A program made the translations under genes and the position numbers. DNA of 53,598 nt from Candidatus Aegiribacteria sp. (lineage in GTDB: Bacteria; Fermentibacterota; Fermentibacteria; Fermentibacterales; JCC-6): assembly GCA_021108005.1 (NCBI GenBank), contig JAIORS010000069.1, positions 1 through 53,598 of the forward strand, in the 5' to 3' direction. Within the stretch, counting starts at the first letter, position 1. The number at the start of each line of letters is the position of its first letter. The notes beneath the pieces were generated by a model. It did no database searches. It saw only the letters and a program-made list of their open reading frames with translations, and was not told where the DNA came from. Below are positions 1 through 8,976 of this stretch, in pieces.

Positions 1-11
1 AACAATGATTC

Positions 12-44
12 TGTAGAGTCTACAATCAGTTCTACGATGTAGAA
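12..44. promoter_or_regulatory. two adjacent short palindromes upstream of the integrase remnant
   Basis: TGTAGA-G-TCTACA (12-24) and TTCTAC-GAT-GTAGAA (30-44) are two perfect inverted repeats sharing the TCTAC/GTAGA core, five bases apart. They lie about 75-110 bases before the first possible start of the recombinase remnant. They could be an operator or part of a recombination site (attI-like). The sequence alone does not decide, and the area is decayed. Confidence 0.35.
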
Positions 45-120
45 TATTATTACAATATGCTCATAGTAATCATGAGTCAAGCAGTATTCTCAGCACAGGG
101 TTGACTTAAGGAGTAAACAT

Positions 121-1315
121 ATGTACACTAAACCTGGTGAATTCAGTGGATATGTCGACTCTATATATCAGGGAGGTTCAATATACATGAAGTACGACTT
201 GAATGACTTAAAACAGCCAAGTGATGCTGAATATTCCGATATTCTTTCTGAAGAGGGAAAAAAGGATTGGCAAATTCGGCAGGCTCTTGATGCAGTTAAG
301 TTGTTTCATGAAGTATTTCCCAAAGGCAATAATGAACAGAGGGTTGATGGAGATGATCCTTTGAGGCGAATGAAAGAGCATATGAGGATCAAGCATTATG
401 CGAAAAGTACAGAAAGGCATATTTATCTTGGGTCTACAGATATGTTCATTATTGTGAAGAGAGCAGTATTGATACCAGATCAGATTCTTCCTTCAGGAAT
501 TTTCTTAGCCATCTTGCTTTGAAAAGAAGAGTTGCAGCATCAACATAGAATCAGGCGTTCAATTCATTGTTGTTTCTATTCCGGAATGTTTTTCACAGAG
601 AACCGAAGGAAATAGACGCTGTTTGCGCAAGAAAACCATCAAGATTACCTGTTGTTCTATCCAGGGAAGAAGTAGGACAGGTAATTTTGGAAACTGATGG
701 TATAGCGAATCTGGTTATTAGATTGCTCTATTCAAGTGGGTTGAGATTATCTGAGGCATTAAGATTACGAATTCAGGATGTGAACCTTGAAAGAAAGTCG
801 GTTACTGTAAGAAGCGGGAAGGGAGATAAAGACAGAATCACTGCTGAAGAGAATGTGGCAGTGGGAACCGCACCGATGTAAGAAGCGGGAAGGGAGATAA
901 AGACAGAATCACAGTTCTCAGTTCCAGAATCATCCCGGATTTAGAGAATCAGATTGAAAAATCTCGGAGTATGTCTAATGAATCAAAAATCCCCGTATCT
1001 CTGCCAGGTGTTCTTGGAAGAAAATATCCAAATGCTGGTCGTGAATGGAAATGGCAGTATTTATTTCCGTCAGGAAATGCAGCAGTTGATCCAATAACCG
1101 GTGTAGTATTAAGACATCATTTACACCGATCAGGAATTCAGAGAGCCATGCGAAATGCTGTCAGGAGTTCAGGTATAGCTAAACATGCTAGCATTCATAC
1201 GTTAAGACATTCATTTGCAACTAACAATAGGAATCTTGATTTCAAACCGTTCCAGGAATTGTCCCGAAACAGCATATCTGTCTCAATATCACCCAATATA
1301 TATGCCAGAAATTGA
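121..1315 (+). pseudogene. integron-type tyrosine recombinase (IntI-like), degenerate
   Basis: This is a broken gene of the integron integrase branch of tyrosine recombinases. Starts at 121 (AAGGAG upstream) or 187 (GGGAGG upstream) open an N-terminal SAM-like DNA-binding part (WQIRQALDAVKLFHEV, then MRIKHYAKSTERHIY). Near 415 the frame shifts. The continuation, which reads like TEKAYLSWVYRYVHYCEES, carries an in-frame TAG near 548 where the family has Gln. The catalytic part resumes at 567 with the first active-site Arg in SSGLRLSEALRLR. A 71-base duplication (806-912) shifts the frame again. The last piece has KYPNAGREWKWQYLFPS, the extra segment typical of integron integrases, and box II HTLRHSFAT, but the following HLLExGxD/QELLGH stretch is corrupted and the usual GH box is lost. 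At least four lesions make it inactive. The family assignment rests on remembered motifs. Confidence 0.8.
806..912 (+). repeat. 36-bp direct repeat with 35-bp spacer inside the integrase remnant
   Basis: A 36-base stretch beginning TGTAAGAAGCGGGAAGG and ending GACAGAATCAC occurs at 806-841 and again at 877-912. The repeat unit is 71 bases, not a multiple of three, so it shifts the reading frame. In the second copy the frame meets TAA at once. It looks like a local duplication acquired after the integrase lost selection. Confidence 0.85.
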
Positions 1316-1848
1316 CTATGCAGCCCGAAACAAGCCTGGTCAAACATGTCTTCCCGCAGGTTTTCACTGATTTTCACTGGAAGCACCGCATCATGGTGCA
1401 CTACCCCCTGAAGCCGGATCAATGACAACTTACCCAACCTCTATTTCAGGAACATCGTCTTGCCATGGAACGTAGTCCGCGCATGGCTCACAGACAAGTT
1501 CCAGTGGCTAAGGCGGCACAATACCAGGTATGTGACAGTACGGTTAGCATTATGAAGATAGACCTTCGAAACACCTTGAAAATGGCTTCCTGTGGGGATC
1601 CACACACTCTCAGAAGGGCAGAGTACATTCTGGAATGAGAATGGTAGTTGAATGAAGCCAATTGGGGGCGAAAAACGAAAAAATCAAATAATTCCGGCAA
1701 ATCACTTCTCAGGGGTAGGGAATGTGAGCTCAGAACCTCGATCCAGATACATTGGAAGCGCTCGTATGGAAAAAGAAATATACATCAAAATTATCACCCA
1801 AAAGGAAATTCGATAGTGTGATATCTGATAAGATGGTTTCAGGGCTTG
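1316..1848. other. 533 bases without a supported gene
   Basis: No credible complete gene is visible on either strand. A short plus-strand stretch (1424-1555) reads like protein (NIVLPWNVVRAWLTDKFQWL) but has no start and is closed by stops on both sides. It may be a remnant of a mobile gene that I cannot name. The transketolase on the minus strand ends at 1849. Confidence 0.5.
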
Positions 1849-3774
1849 TCAGGATAGTTCAGTCAGTATGTACTCCGCTATCTGTTCGGGGAGCAGCCCT
1901 GCCATCCTGTAAAGGTCTTCGGAATCGCCCGATGCTCCGTACTGCGTTATGCCTTTTCTCCTGAGATTAATCGTTTTCTGGAAGCGGGAGATGGCGACTG
2001 CCATCTTCGATCCCATGCCGGTATCCACATCATGATCCTCAAGCGTCAGGACAAGTCTGTAGTCCGATAATTCATCCAGCAGTCCAGGATTAATGCACAG
2101 GGGACAGCTTACAGCGTAGACGGCCGCTGAAATACTGCTATCACGCAACATTTCTCTTGTTTTTATCGCTCTATAGACCATGTTGCCCATGGCTACAATG
2201 GCAATATCGGAACCTTCTCCGATGTGATCGTGGAGGCCGTATTCGAATCTGTAATCCCTGCCGAAGAATGGTTCTCCGTTCTCTTTCGTGATAACCGGGA
2301 GTTTCGATCTTCCCATGGCGATGAAAAAATTTCCCGGATGTGTCGCCGCGTACCTGATCACCCTGTCGGTCTGGTTAGGGTCAGCGGGTACGACAGTGTT
2401 GTAATGGTAGAGCGTTCCCATAAGGCTTATGTAATTAATACAATGATGTGTTTTTCCATCCATTCCGACATCAAGCCCGCAATGGGTTGCAACAACCTTC
2501 AGGTTCGTTAAATTGATATCGTTGAGCCTGTGCTGGTTGAAGGTTTCGTCGGCAGCGAAAACCCCGAAATCCGACCAGAAAACAACTTTCTCTGATATTG
2601 AGGCGGCACCGGCAGCGGTCGCGGTATTATGCTCCATGATGCCGGACTGAAAGAAATGATCTGGATATTCGATTCCGAACTGCTTTGTTTTTACAGATCC
2701 GGCAAGGTCACAGTCGAAAACAATCGGCAGGTTATCAGCGTTCATCTTTGCGAGGTCTAAAAGCGCGGCGCCGAAAGCGCTTCTGTTATCTCCTTTGTGA
2801 TTCCTTTCGTAGATAATAGGTGTTCCTTCATTATCAAGTACCCTGCAGGAAAATTTCAGGTTGAAGTCTTCCTTGTTCTTCCAGCCGCATTCTCTTAATC
2901 TGGCGAGTTCATCAAGATCGTTATTCAGCCCGAGTTCGGACAACGCTGATCCAGCCTGCTCGGGTGTGAGGGCTTTACCATGGTACTGGGCATCATTTTC
3001 CATGAATGAGACACCTTTTCCCATGACGGTCATCGCCATGACAAGCCTGGGTTCTCTGGATGTCTCATCCGGTCTCAGCGCCCTGTAAAGCGCGGAAAGG
3101 CTGTGGCCGTCAACCTCGGTGACATCCCATCCGTCAGCCCTGTATCCGGCGGCTATATCCGTATACATCACTCTGTCCGTGCGTCCGGATATCTGAAGGC
3201 CGTTGCAGTCCACAACAACTGTAATATTGTTCAGCCCGTAGTTCCGAATGAATCGCCGGGCTTCAGCTATCTGCCCCTTCTGCTGTTCTCCGTCACCGGT
3301 GACAACCCATACATGGTTATGTATGCCCCTGGTCCTGTCGGCGAGCGCCATTCCCGCTCCGGCCGATACTCCCTGGCCGAGGTTACCTGTTGTCAGCTCG
3401 ATTCCCGGGATTGATCTTTCTATATGCCCCTCAAAAGGGCTTCCGGCTTTTCTGAAGGTAGCGACAGCCCTCTCGATATCGAAGTACCCCAGTCCGCCAA
3501 GTGTGGCATAGACTCCGGGGGAAGTATGCCCGTGACTCACGATTATCCTGTCCCGGCCGTCCTTCAGAGGTTTCTTAGGGTCTACGCTGGCCTGGGACCA
3601 TAGCAGGGCAAAGATTTCGAGTGAAGACATCGAACCGCCGGGATGGCCGCTTCCCGCAAGTGTAGTCATCTTTATAATATCGCCTCTGGCGTTCCGGCAG
3701 AATTCCTTCAGGGTTTTCTGTGTACTGGATGAAATATCAAGAGGTTTAAACTGTGTTCGCTCTATAATGCTCAA
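1849..3774 (-). CDS. tkt: transketolase (single-chain, 641 aa)
   Basis: A thiamine-diphosphate transketolase of the non-oxidative pentose phosphate pathway, moving two-carbon ketol units between sugar phosphates in the cytoplasm. The N-terminal domain shows AGSGHPGGSMSS, DRIIVSHGHTSPGVYA and the ThDP/metal motif GDGEQQKGQIAEA...DCNGLQISG (about residues 160-200). The pyrimidine-binding domain follows (about 330-500, with FFQSGIMEHNTATAAGAAS, where the Glu is the usual cofactor activator) and then the C-terminal domain. At 641 residues it matches full-length transketolase rather than the split archaeal form, although the N-terminus resembles the split type. Its start codon overlaps the end of ftcD by 4 nt (ATGA), so the two are probably translationally coupled. 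Fructose- versus sedoheptulose-type substrates cannot be told from sequence. Confidence 0.9.
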   Translation of the reverse strand: MSIIERTQFKPLDISSSTQKTLKEFCRNARGDIIKMTTLAGSGHPGGSMSSLEIFALLWSQASVDPKKPLKDGRDRIIVSHGHTSPGVYATLGGLGYFDIERAVATFRKAGSPFEGHIERSIPGIELTTGNLGQGVSAGAGMALADRTRGIHNHVWVVTGDGEQQKGQIAEARRFIRNYGLNNITVVVDCNGLQISGRTDRVMYTDIAAGYRADGWDVTEVDGHSLSALYRALRPDETSREPRLVMAMTVMGKGVSFMENDAQYHGKALTPEQAGSALSELGLNNDLDELARLRECGWKNKEDFNLKFSCRVLDNEGTPIIYERNHKGDNRSAFGAALLDLAKMNADNLPIVFDCDLAGSVKTKQFGIEYPDHFFQSGIMEHNTATAAGAASISEKVVFWSDFGVFAADETFNQHRLNDINLTNLKVVATHCGLDVGMDGKTHHCINYISLMGTLYHYNTVVPADPNQTDRVIRYAATHPGNFFIAMGRSKLPVITKENGEPFFGRDYRFEYGLHDHIGEGSDIAIVAMGNMVYRAIKTREMLRDSSISAAVYAVSCPLCINPGLLDELSDYRLVLTLEDHDVDTGMGSKMAVAISRFQKTINLRRKGITQYGASGDSEDLYRMAGLLPEQIAEYILTELS

Positions 3775-5477
3775 GAGTTCCGGTCCTCCATTTTTTGAAT
3801 GAGTTTTTCCCGAACTTGATTGAATACGCTGTCGGCGCTTTTCAATGATTTCGCCAGGTATTCCTCCGCTTTTTTCTTTGTACTCTCAGCGAACTTCGTA
3901 TCCTCGATCTCTCCAAGATTAATAAGCACATTGTAGTACGCGCTCACCGCTGCAGCCCTGGCTGCCGCAGCGGCCACACCAGCATCGGAAACCGAGGCCT
4001 GCATTCCCTTTTCTTCAAGTGATAAAGCCATTTTTATAATATCGGGGCACTGCATGAGTACCCTGAGGGGAACTTCTATCGCCATTTTCACGGCTGTCTG
4101 TACGTCTCCTCCGTGCCTGGCCGCGTCCATCCAGGCGTTGAAGGCGGCGGTGTCATCATCGATAGCGTTAAGCAGATTATCCTTGAGGGATTGAGCTTCC
4201 GGGGCGATCTCCCGCATGAGATCCCAGTCACTCCGGCACTTTCTGTTCTTTACCGTCAGGTTGGCTACCATCGCGTCCAGTGAAGCCCCGAGGGCTCCCA
4301 TAAGCGCCGCGGCTGAACCGCCCCCCGGAGCGGGAGAGTCGGTCGACAGTACGTCAGCAAAATCCCTGCATGTCATGCCCGAAAGGTTCACGTTCTTCTC
4401 GGCGACCATGTACTCGATGATTTTCTCTTCAGGATCGAAGGGAGCGACATCCCCTAGACCCATTGACTTGATGGCGGTTTCAATCAGTTCCCTCTGAGGG
4501 ACGCCGGTTGTCTTGCCCTGTCTTCCGGTCGAAGAAAGCCCCCTGTTCTGCTTTTCGATATAGAACCTTCCAGCGTCAAGCATAGCTTCGAGAGGCAGAA
4601 GTCCGACCACTTCTGAGCCCGTGACTCTCACACCAAGCTTCTCAGCCTCATCCTTTACAGCCTCGAAACCCATATGAAGGGGAGTAACTGAAATATCCGT
4701 GAGATTCATTGTAACCTGGGCCGTATCGTACTCCTCTATGTACCAGCCTGTTGCCTTGCAGTACCGGAGCTTGCCCTGCTGCTTCGTTTTGTTACCGTTT
4801 TCATCACGGATGAATTTCCAGTTACTGTCACGAAGAAATCTGCCGTTGTCTCTGATGGTAAGGCCTATGTCCCGGGCTACGCCGGGATCTTTCGTGTTGA
4901 GGTTCACATTGTAAGCTATGAGGAAATTTCTTGCTCCTATTGTACAAACTCCGGTTCTCGCGATGTTTTCATTCCATTCGTTGGGGCCGAAATCCGGTTT
5001 CCATTCGGGTTTGCCAAGTTTTTCCGGAAGAGCCTCGTATTCACCCTCCCGGATGTTGGGAAGCTTCTCCCATTCCGGTTTTGAAGCAGCCTTCTCGTAA
5101 AGGTAAACAGGTATTCCAAGTTCCTCGCCAACCCGCTTGCCGAGTCTCCTGGCGAGTTCGGCGCACTCCTCCATCGTTACGCCTGAAACGGGTACGAAGG
5201 GGCAGACGTCGGTGGCGCCGTGCCTTGGATGCTCACCTGTCTGATTTCGCATATCGATTAGTTCTCCGGCCTTCTTTATAAGCCGAAATGATGCTTCCAT
5301 TACCGCTTCGGGGTTGCCTGCTATTGTTATTACTGTTCTGTTCGTAGCGGCTCCCGGATCGACATCGAGAACCTTGCAGCCGGCTACAGAGGATGCGGCT
5401 TTTACAACTTCATCGATAAGCTCTTTATTCTGTCCTTCCGAAATATTAGGAACGGATTCGACTATTTTTCTGGACAT
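3771..5477 (-). CDS. ftcD: bifunctional glutamate formimidoyltransferase / formimidoyl-THF cyclodeaminase
   Basis: This enzyme moves the formimino group from formimino-glutamate (histidine breakdown) to tetrahydrofolate, then closes the ring to methenyl-THF with release of ammonia. The formiminotransferase N-domain starts at residue 1 (SVPNISEGQN, GAATNRTVITIAG, HPRHGATDVCPFVPV). Its C-subdomain runs to about 330. The cyclodeaminase domain covers about 360-560 and has the glycine-rich SPAPGGGSAAALMGALGASL. The length (568 aa) equals that of the fused mammalian-type protein. The ribosome binding site is AGGAGG five bases before the ATG. It is upstream of and coupled to transketolase. hutH, the first step of the same pathway, is about 19 kb away, so histidine fermentation feeding one-carbon metabolism is plausible. 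The link to transketolase is unusual. Confidence 0.95.
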   Translation of the reverse strand: MSRKIVESVPNISEGQNKELIDEVVKAASSVAGCKVLDVDPGAATNRTVITIAGNPEAVMEASFRLIKKAGELIDMRNQTGEHPRHGATDVCPFVPVSGVTMEECAELARRLGKRVGEELGIPVYLYEKAASKPEWEKLPNIREGEYEALPEKLGKPEWKPDFGPNEWNENIARTGVCTIGARNFLIAYNVNLNTKDPGVARDIGLTIRDNGRFLRDSNWKFIRDENGNKTKQQGKLRYCKATGWYIEEYDTAQVTMNLTDISVTPLHMGFEAVKDEAEKLGVRVTGSEVVGLLPLEAMLDAGRFYIEKQNRGLSSTGRQGKTTGVPQRELIETAIKSMGLGDVAPFDPEEKIIEYMVAEKNVNLSGMTCRDFADVLSTDSPAPGGGSAAALMGALGASLDAMVANLTVKNRKCRSDWDLMREIAPEAQSLKDNLLNAIDDDTAAFNAWMDAARHGGDVQTAVKMAIEVPLRVLMQCPDIIKMALSLEEKGMQASVSDAGVAAAAARAAAVSAYYNVLINLGEIEDTKFAESTKKKAEEYLAKSLKSADSVFNQVREKLIQKMEDRNS

Positions 5478-5559
5478 CTAATCCTCCTGCTGAGATTGAC
5501 GGTATTTCTGAGAACGAAAATTTCATGTAGATTCAAGTATCAAAGCTAGGAAAAGGTAC

Positions 5560-5572
5560 CCTTGAAGTCAAC
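5560..5572 (-). promoter_or_regulatory. 13-base motif shared with another minus-strand upstream region
   Basis: GTTGACTTCAAGG (minus strand) lies about 85 bases before the ftcD start. The identical 13-mer occurs at 12021-12033, about 65 bases before the secreted-propeller gene ending at 9130. The TTGACT core looks like a -35 hexamer, but no good -10 lies 17 bases downstream in either case. It may be a promoter or a shared regulatory site. Confidence 0.35.
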
Positions 5573-5592
5573 GAGTTTTGAATGGGGAATTC

Positions 5593-6780
5593 ATGTTATG
5601 CGGAATCGTTGAAGGTTTTTATGGCAGGCCGTATAATCCACGAAGGAGGAGCATCTTAATCGATTATCTATCGATGCTGGATAAAGCCGGATACGTATAC
5701 GCTCCCAAGAACGATGCCTTTCACAGACTCAGGTGGAGAGAGCATTATCCTGAAGATGAATGGTCGGAATTGTCGGGAACGATTGATGCCGCCGTCAGCC
5801 GCGGACTGGAGTTCATATTCGGTATAAGTCCATGGCAATTCCGAAGTGGAGATTCAGGTACTCTCAGAAGTAAGGCTGAAAGGGCTGTTGACGCAGGAGC
5901 AGCGGGGGTAGCTGTTCTCTTTGATGACATACCCGAAAGAGCGGACGCGTCACTTGCTGTCCGCCAGCTTCAACTGGCGGAAGAAGCTCTGGAAGGTTTC
6001 GACTGCACGATATATCTCTGTCCTTCAATATACTGCATGGAACTTCTGGACAGGTACGATGGCGGTGAATACCTTGCGGCCTGGAGGGACAATATACCCC
6101 GCGAATGGCACACATTCTGGACGGGGGACGGAGTGATCTCAAAAGAGCTTGACAAAAACTCTTTAACGGCAGCACAGGAATTGCTGGGCGGGAAGCCGAT
6201 TTTATGGGATAATCTCCTGGCTGACGATTACTGTCTTAGAAGAATATACCTTGCCGGCCTGGAGGGAAGGATACCGGAAGGTTATTCGTACTTCCTCAAT
6301 CCTTCCTCATGTTTTCTGGTGGCTCTTCATTCGGTTTATATGCTTCTTAAGGCTTCAGGCGTCAGCTGCGGATGGTTTCCGGAACTGGGTGATATGCCGG
6401 AGGCCTGGAAAATCATCAGTGGATTTCACCATCTTCCCTGGCATACGGATAACAGGACTGAATCCCTGCTGGGGGAACTCAAAAACGCCGTTTCTGAAGG
6501 TCCTTCAGAACAGCTGATCGCAGAACTCAGGTACATGTCCTGTATTCTGGGCAGATTCATCGATTCTCTGGGGGAAACCGAGGATGGCTTTGAATTGATG
6601 TCTTATGTTGCTGATGTGAAGAAGATCATCGGCTGGTGGGAAGATGCGCTTGAGCTACAATCCCCTTCAGAGCGAATCTCAAGGCTTACATATCTCATGT
6701 TTCAAAGGCTTCCTTTTGATCATCCACTCTCAATGATTACCGCGGAGCTTTCAACGAACAACAGAAAAGGGGAACAATGA
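5593..6780 (+). CDS. GH84 family beta-N-acetylglucosaminidase-like protein
   Basis: The protein matches the catalytic domain of glycoside hydrolase family 84 (O-GlcNAcase/NagJ type), which removes beta-linked N-acetylglucosamine by substrate-assisted catalysis. It opens directly with the strand-1 motif GIVEGFYGRPY, then YVYAPKNDAFHRLRWRE (about residues 35-50) and the catalytic Asp pair in AVLFDDIPE (residues 111-112). I chose the ATG at 5593 because the family fold begins at once; a TTG at 5578 would add five residues. At 395 aa it is essentially the catalytic core, with no signal peptide, carbohydrate-binding module or C-terminal extension, so it looks cytoplasmic, unlike most secreted bacterial members. 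Its stop overlaps the start of the ThyX-like gene (ATGA). The substrate is unknown: protein O-GlcNAc, muropeptides or chitobiose are all possible. Confidence 0.8.
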   Translation: MLCGIVEGFYGRPYNPRRRSILIDYLSMLDKAGYVYAPKNDAFHRLRWREHYPEDEWSELSGTIDAAVSRGLEFIFGISPWQFRSGDSGTLRSKAERAVDAGAAGVAVLFDDIPERADASLAVRQLQLAEEALEGFDCTIYLCPSIYCMELLDRYDGGEYLAAWRDNIPREWHTFWTGDGVISKELDKNSLTAAQELLGGKPILWDNLLADDYCLRRIYLAGLEGRIPEGYSYFLNPSSCFLVALHSVYMLLKASGVSCGWFPELGDMPEAWKIISGFHHLPWHTDNRTESLLGELKNAVSEGPSEQLIAELRYMSCILGRFIDSLGETEDGFELMSYVADVKKIIGWWEDALELQSPSERISRLTYLMFQRLPFDHPLSMITAELSTNNRKGEQ

Positions 6781-8084
6781 ATATCCAGCTGGCTGGATAC
6801 AACACCGATGTACAGAACGGGGGAAATACGCCTGAAACACTTTCCGCTTCCTATGCGCGGATAAGCCGGGATCCAAGGCCGATCAATGTTCTTCGGAAGG
6901 AAGCAGCCGGTGAAGTGAAAAAAGCCCGTGCTTCAAACAGGCGCATCATCTTCGATTACGGCCACGGGTCCGTCGCAGAGCATGCCGTTTTTAATTTTGA
7001 TATTCTGGATGTTTCAAGGCTCGCGGCCGAGGAGCTTCAGAGTTTCCGCCTTGCCAGTTTTACAGAGAAGTCACAGAGGTACATCCGCATAGGTGAGGAT
7101 CTGATACTGCCCCCGGAACTTGATGATTCGTCAGGTTTCAGAGAAACCGCTTCAGGTCTTTTCCAGCTTTACAACAAACTTTACGACGGTCTTCTCAGAA
7201 ACGGTTTGAAAAAGGACAATGCGAAAGAGGATGCCAGATACATTCTTCCCCTTGCCACCTCATGCCAGATGGGCATGACAGTGAATGCAAGGGAACTGGA
7301 ACACATGGTGCGGAGACTGTCGTGTCATCCCTTTGCTGAAGTAAGGATGATTGCCGGCAAACTTCTGGAACTCGCCATGGATGCTGCTCCATCACTGTTC
7401 CTGTTTCTCGAGCCCACAGCCATGGATTTATTTTCTCATTCGATGTCCCCGGTTGAATCCCCGCAATCGGATAGCGTAGTTCTTCTTGATTGCGATGACG
7501 ATTCAAAGGTGGGACCTCTTCTTGTTCAGTGGAACAGCGGCTTGTCCATCAAGACCGCCGGTAAGAAATGGGCTGAACTTGGCGAACAGGGCAGGGAGGG
7601 GCTTTTCGCTGAAGTCCTTTCCGGGATTGGAATTCATGATTCGTTACCCAGAATCTGGGAGTTTTTCAGGGCGGAGTTCCAGCTGATTCTTTCGGCTACG
7701 GCTTACGCCCAGCTTAAACGCCATCGACTATGCACCAGGCTGGTTTCGGTGTACGATCCCATTCTGGGTGTTACCGTTCCTCAAAGCATTTCCGATGCAG
7801 GTCTCGAAGAGGAATTTTTAAAAGGTACAGAAGAAGCGGAAAAAACGGCAGGCACACTGGAAGAACTGTATCCGTATATGTTGACCAATGCGAATAGAAG
7901 AAGAGTGATACTGAGCATGAACGGCCGGGAGCTTCACCACTTCTCAAGACTTCGGGAAGATGCCCACGCTCAGTGGGACATCAGAGAGATCGCTCATAGA
8001 ATGATGTTAATCCTGAAAGAGAAGGCGCCCCTTACCTTCATGATTAGCGGCGGTAAATCCGAAGTATCAGATCTGTTGAAATGA
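6777..8084 (+). CDS. thyX: tandem-domain ThyX-like (flavin-dependent thymidylate synthase family) protein
   Basis: Two ThyX-like halves are joined in 435 aa, where ThyX is usually 210-260 aa. The first half has YGHGSVAEHAVFNFDI, then FRLASFTEKSQRYI, which keeps the S-x-RY end of the ThyX signature but has lost its leading RHR. It also has MTVNARELEHMVRRL. The second half (about 285-430) has AQLKRHRLCTRLVSV, which keeps RHR but lacks the S-x-RY end, and then ILSMNGRELHHFSRLREDAHAQWDIREIA, the C-terminal motif for folding and dUMP contact. The two halves therefore complement each other's motifs. ThyX makes dTMP from dUMP with FAD, NADPH and methylene-THF. Whether this version is catalytic is inference. 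It is coupled by a 4-nt overlap to the GH84 gene. Confidence 0.8.
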   Translation: MNIQLAGYNTDVQNGGNTPETLSASYARISRDPRPINVLRKEAAGEVKKARASNRRIIFDYGHGSVAEHAVFNFDILDVSRLAAEELQSFRLASFTEKSQRYIRIGEDLILPPELDDSSGFRETASGLFQLYNKLYDGLLRNGLKKDNAKEDARYILPLATSCQMGMTVNARELEHMVRRLSCHPFAEVRMIAGKLLELAMDAAPSLFLFLEPTAMDLFSHSMSPVESPQSDSVVLLDCDDDSKVGPLLVQWNSGLSIKTAGKKWAELGEQGREGLFAEVLSGIGIHDSLPRIWEFFRAEFQLILSATAYAQLKRHRLCTRLVSVYDPILGVTVPQSISDAGLEEEFLKGTEEAEKTAGTLEELYPYMLTNANRRRVILSMNGRELHHFSRLREDAHAQWDIREIAHRMMLILKEKAPLTFMISGGKSEVSDLLK

Positions 8085-8114
8085 AAGGATTATCTGAGGG
8101 TCATCGAAAAAAAC

Positions 8115-8138
8115 GAGGGCATGGATTTTCATGCCCTC
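8115..8138 (-). terminator. intrinsic terminator, mainly for the minus-strand gene
   Basis: A 9-bp perfect stem, GAGGGCATG/CATGCCCTC, with a 6-base loop. Read on the minus strand it is followed by GTTTTTTT, a good U-tract, and lies about 40 bases past the stop of the secreted protein at 8176. On the plus strand it sits 30 bases after the ThyX-like gene but lacks a U-tract. It may serve both convergent genes. Confidence 0.8.
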
Positions 8139-8175
8139 ATTCCGTTCACTTAAATGTGAATCAGGTACTTATAAC

Positions 8176-8976
8176 TTAAAACTCGGTCTTGATAGATCCC
8201 CATGTTGACCGCTGAAGAGGAACCAGGTCTCCTTCAAGAATAAACAGGAAGCCCTGCCCGTTTCCTCCGTTTACAACAGGCACGTAAGTGGAGCCGCCAT
8301 CCGTACTCTGAAGGCCGTTTCCGGTAACCTGAGTTCCCCATATCGCAAGAGGAGGAGCCCATGGGCCTGAAGAGAGGCTTCCATTGAGCTGATATACAAG
8401 CCAGTAGGTTCCTTCTGTAAGAGTCCAGGGTGTTGCATTATCTGCGGTGACGGCCATAATGGGTCTGTTGGTCGTTGTGCCGGAGCCTGCCTCGTTAACA
8501 CGGTAGACTCCACTCCAGGCGGCACTTGAGAATGCGTTCGTACTGAGATCGCCGTATACCAGTGTTCCGGTTGTAGGAGGATCATCGTAGCAGGCGATGT
8601 ACATACCATTGATAGTTGGTGTTGTTGATGAACCGGTTTGGTACCCCGCAACCGTAACGGAGGTGATATCCCAGGTTTCGCCTGAGGGAACTACGAAGTC
8701 ATCGGCAACAAGGTTATCATAATTGAGCTGGCATCCGAAGCCATAGATGGTTCCCCATGTTTCAAGTATCGACTCGTCAGCGCCGCCGGAACCTGTGCCT
8801 GCGCTGTTGAACCAGGCGCCGTTGGTGTACATCTCAGCGAGAGGTCCGAACCATACCGGGCCTGGTGCCGCATTGAGAAAACCATCGGACGGGACCACTG
8901 AACTTGCGTCATCGTATGCATCATTTGCGAAAGCAAACGAAACAAGAATCACTGTAGCAAGAACTGAAAATTTCAT
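8176..8976 (-). CDS. secreted protein with C-terminal TWGSIKTEF tag, function unknown
   Basis: A 266-aa exported protein of unknown function. The start at 8976 (MKFSVLATVILVSFAFA, a clear signal peptide) is preceded by AAAGGAGAG; an upstream in-frame start would add 14 residues and spoil the signal. The mature part is rich in Gly, Ser, Thr and aromatic residues and predicts as beta-sheet. It contains LVADDFVVPSGETWDITSVTV and GTYWLVYQLNGS, a pattern seen in secreted beta-sandwich proteins with an ADDF motif. The last residues, STWGSIKTEF, closely match the end of the secreted protein at 52473 (DTWGAIKAAF). Shared tails like this can be sorting or anchoring signals, but I know of no established assignment. 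It is a single gene with its own terminator. Confidence 0.7.
   Translation of the reverse strand: MKFSVLATVILVSFAFANDAYDDASSVVPSDGFLNAAPGPVWFGPLAEMYTNGAWFNSAGTGSGGADESILETWGTIYGFGCQLNYDNLVADDFVVPSGETWDITSVTVAGYQTGSSTTPTINGMYIACYDDPPTTGTLVYGDLSTNAFSSAAWSGVYRVNEAGSGTTTNRPIMAVTADNATPWTLTEGTYWLVYQLNGSLSSGPWAPPLAIWGTQVTGNGLQSTDGGSTYVPVVNGGNGQGFLFILEGDLVPLQRSTWGSIKTEF

Noticed and set aside
1424-1555. Transposase fragment
   Set aside because: The stretch looks protein-like, but it has no start, is only 43 codons long, and shows no recognisable motif.
4216-5281. Plus-strand open frames inside ftcD
   Set aside because: They lie within a well-conserved gene on the other strand and read as low-complexity Arg/Ser sequence.
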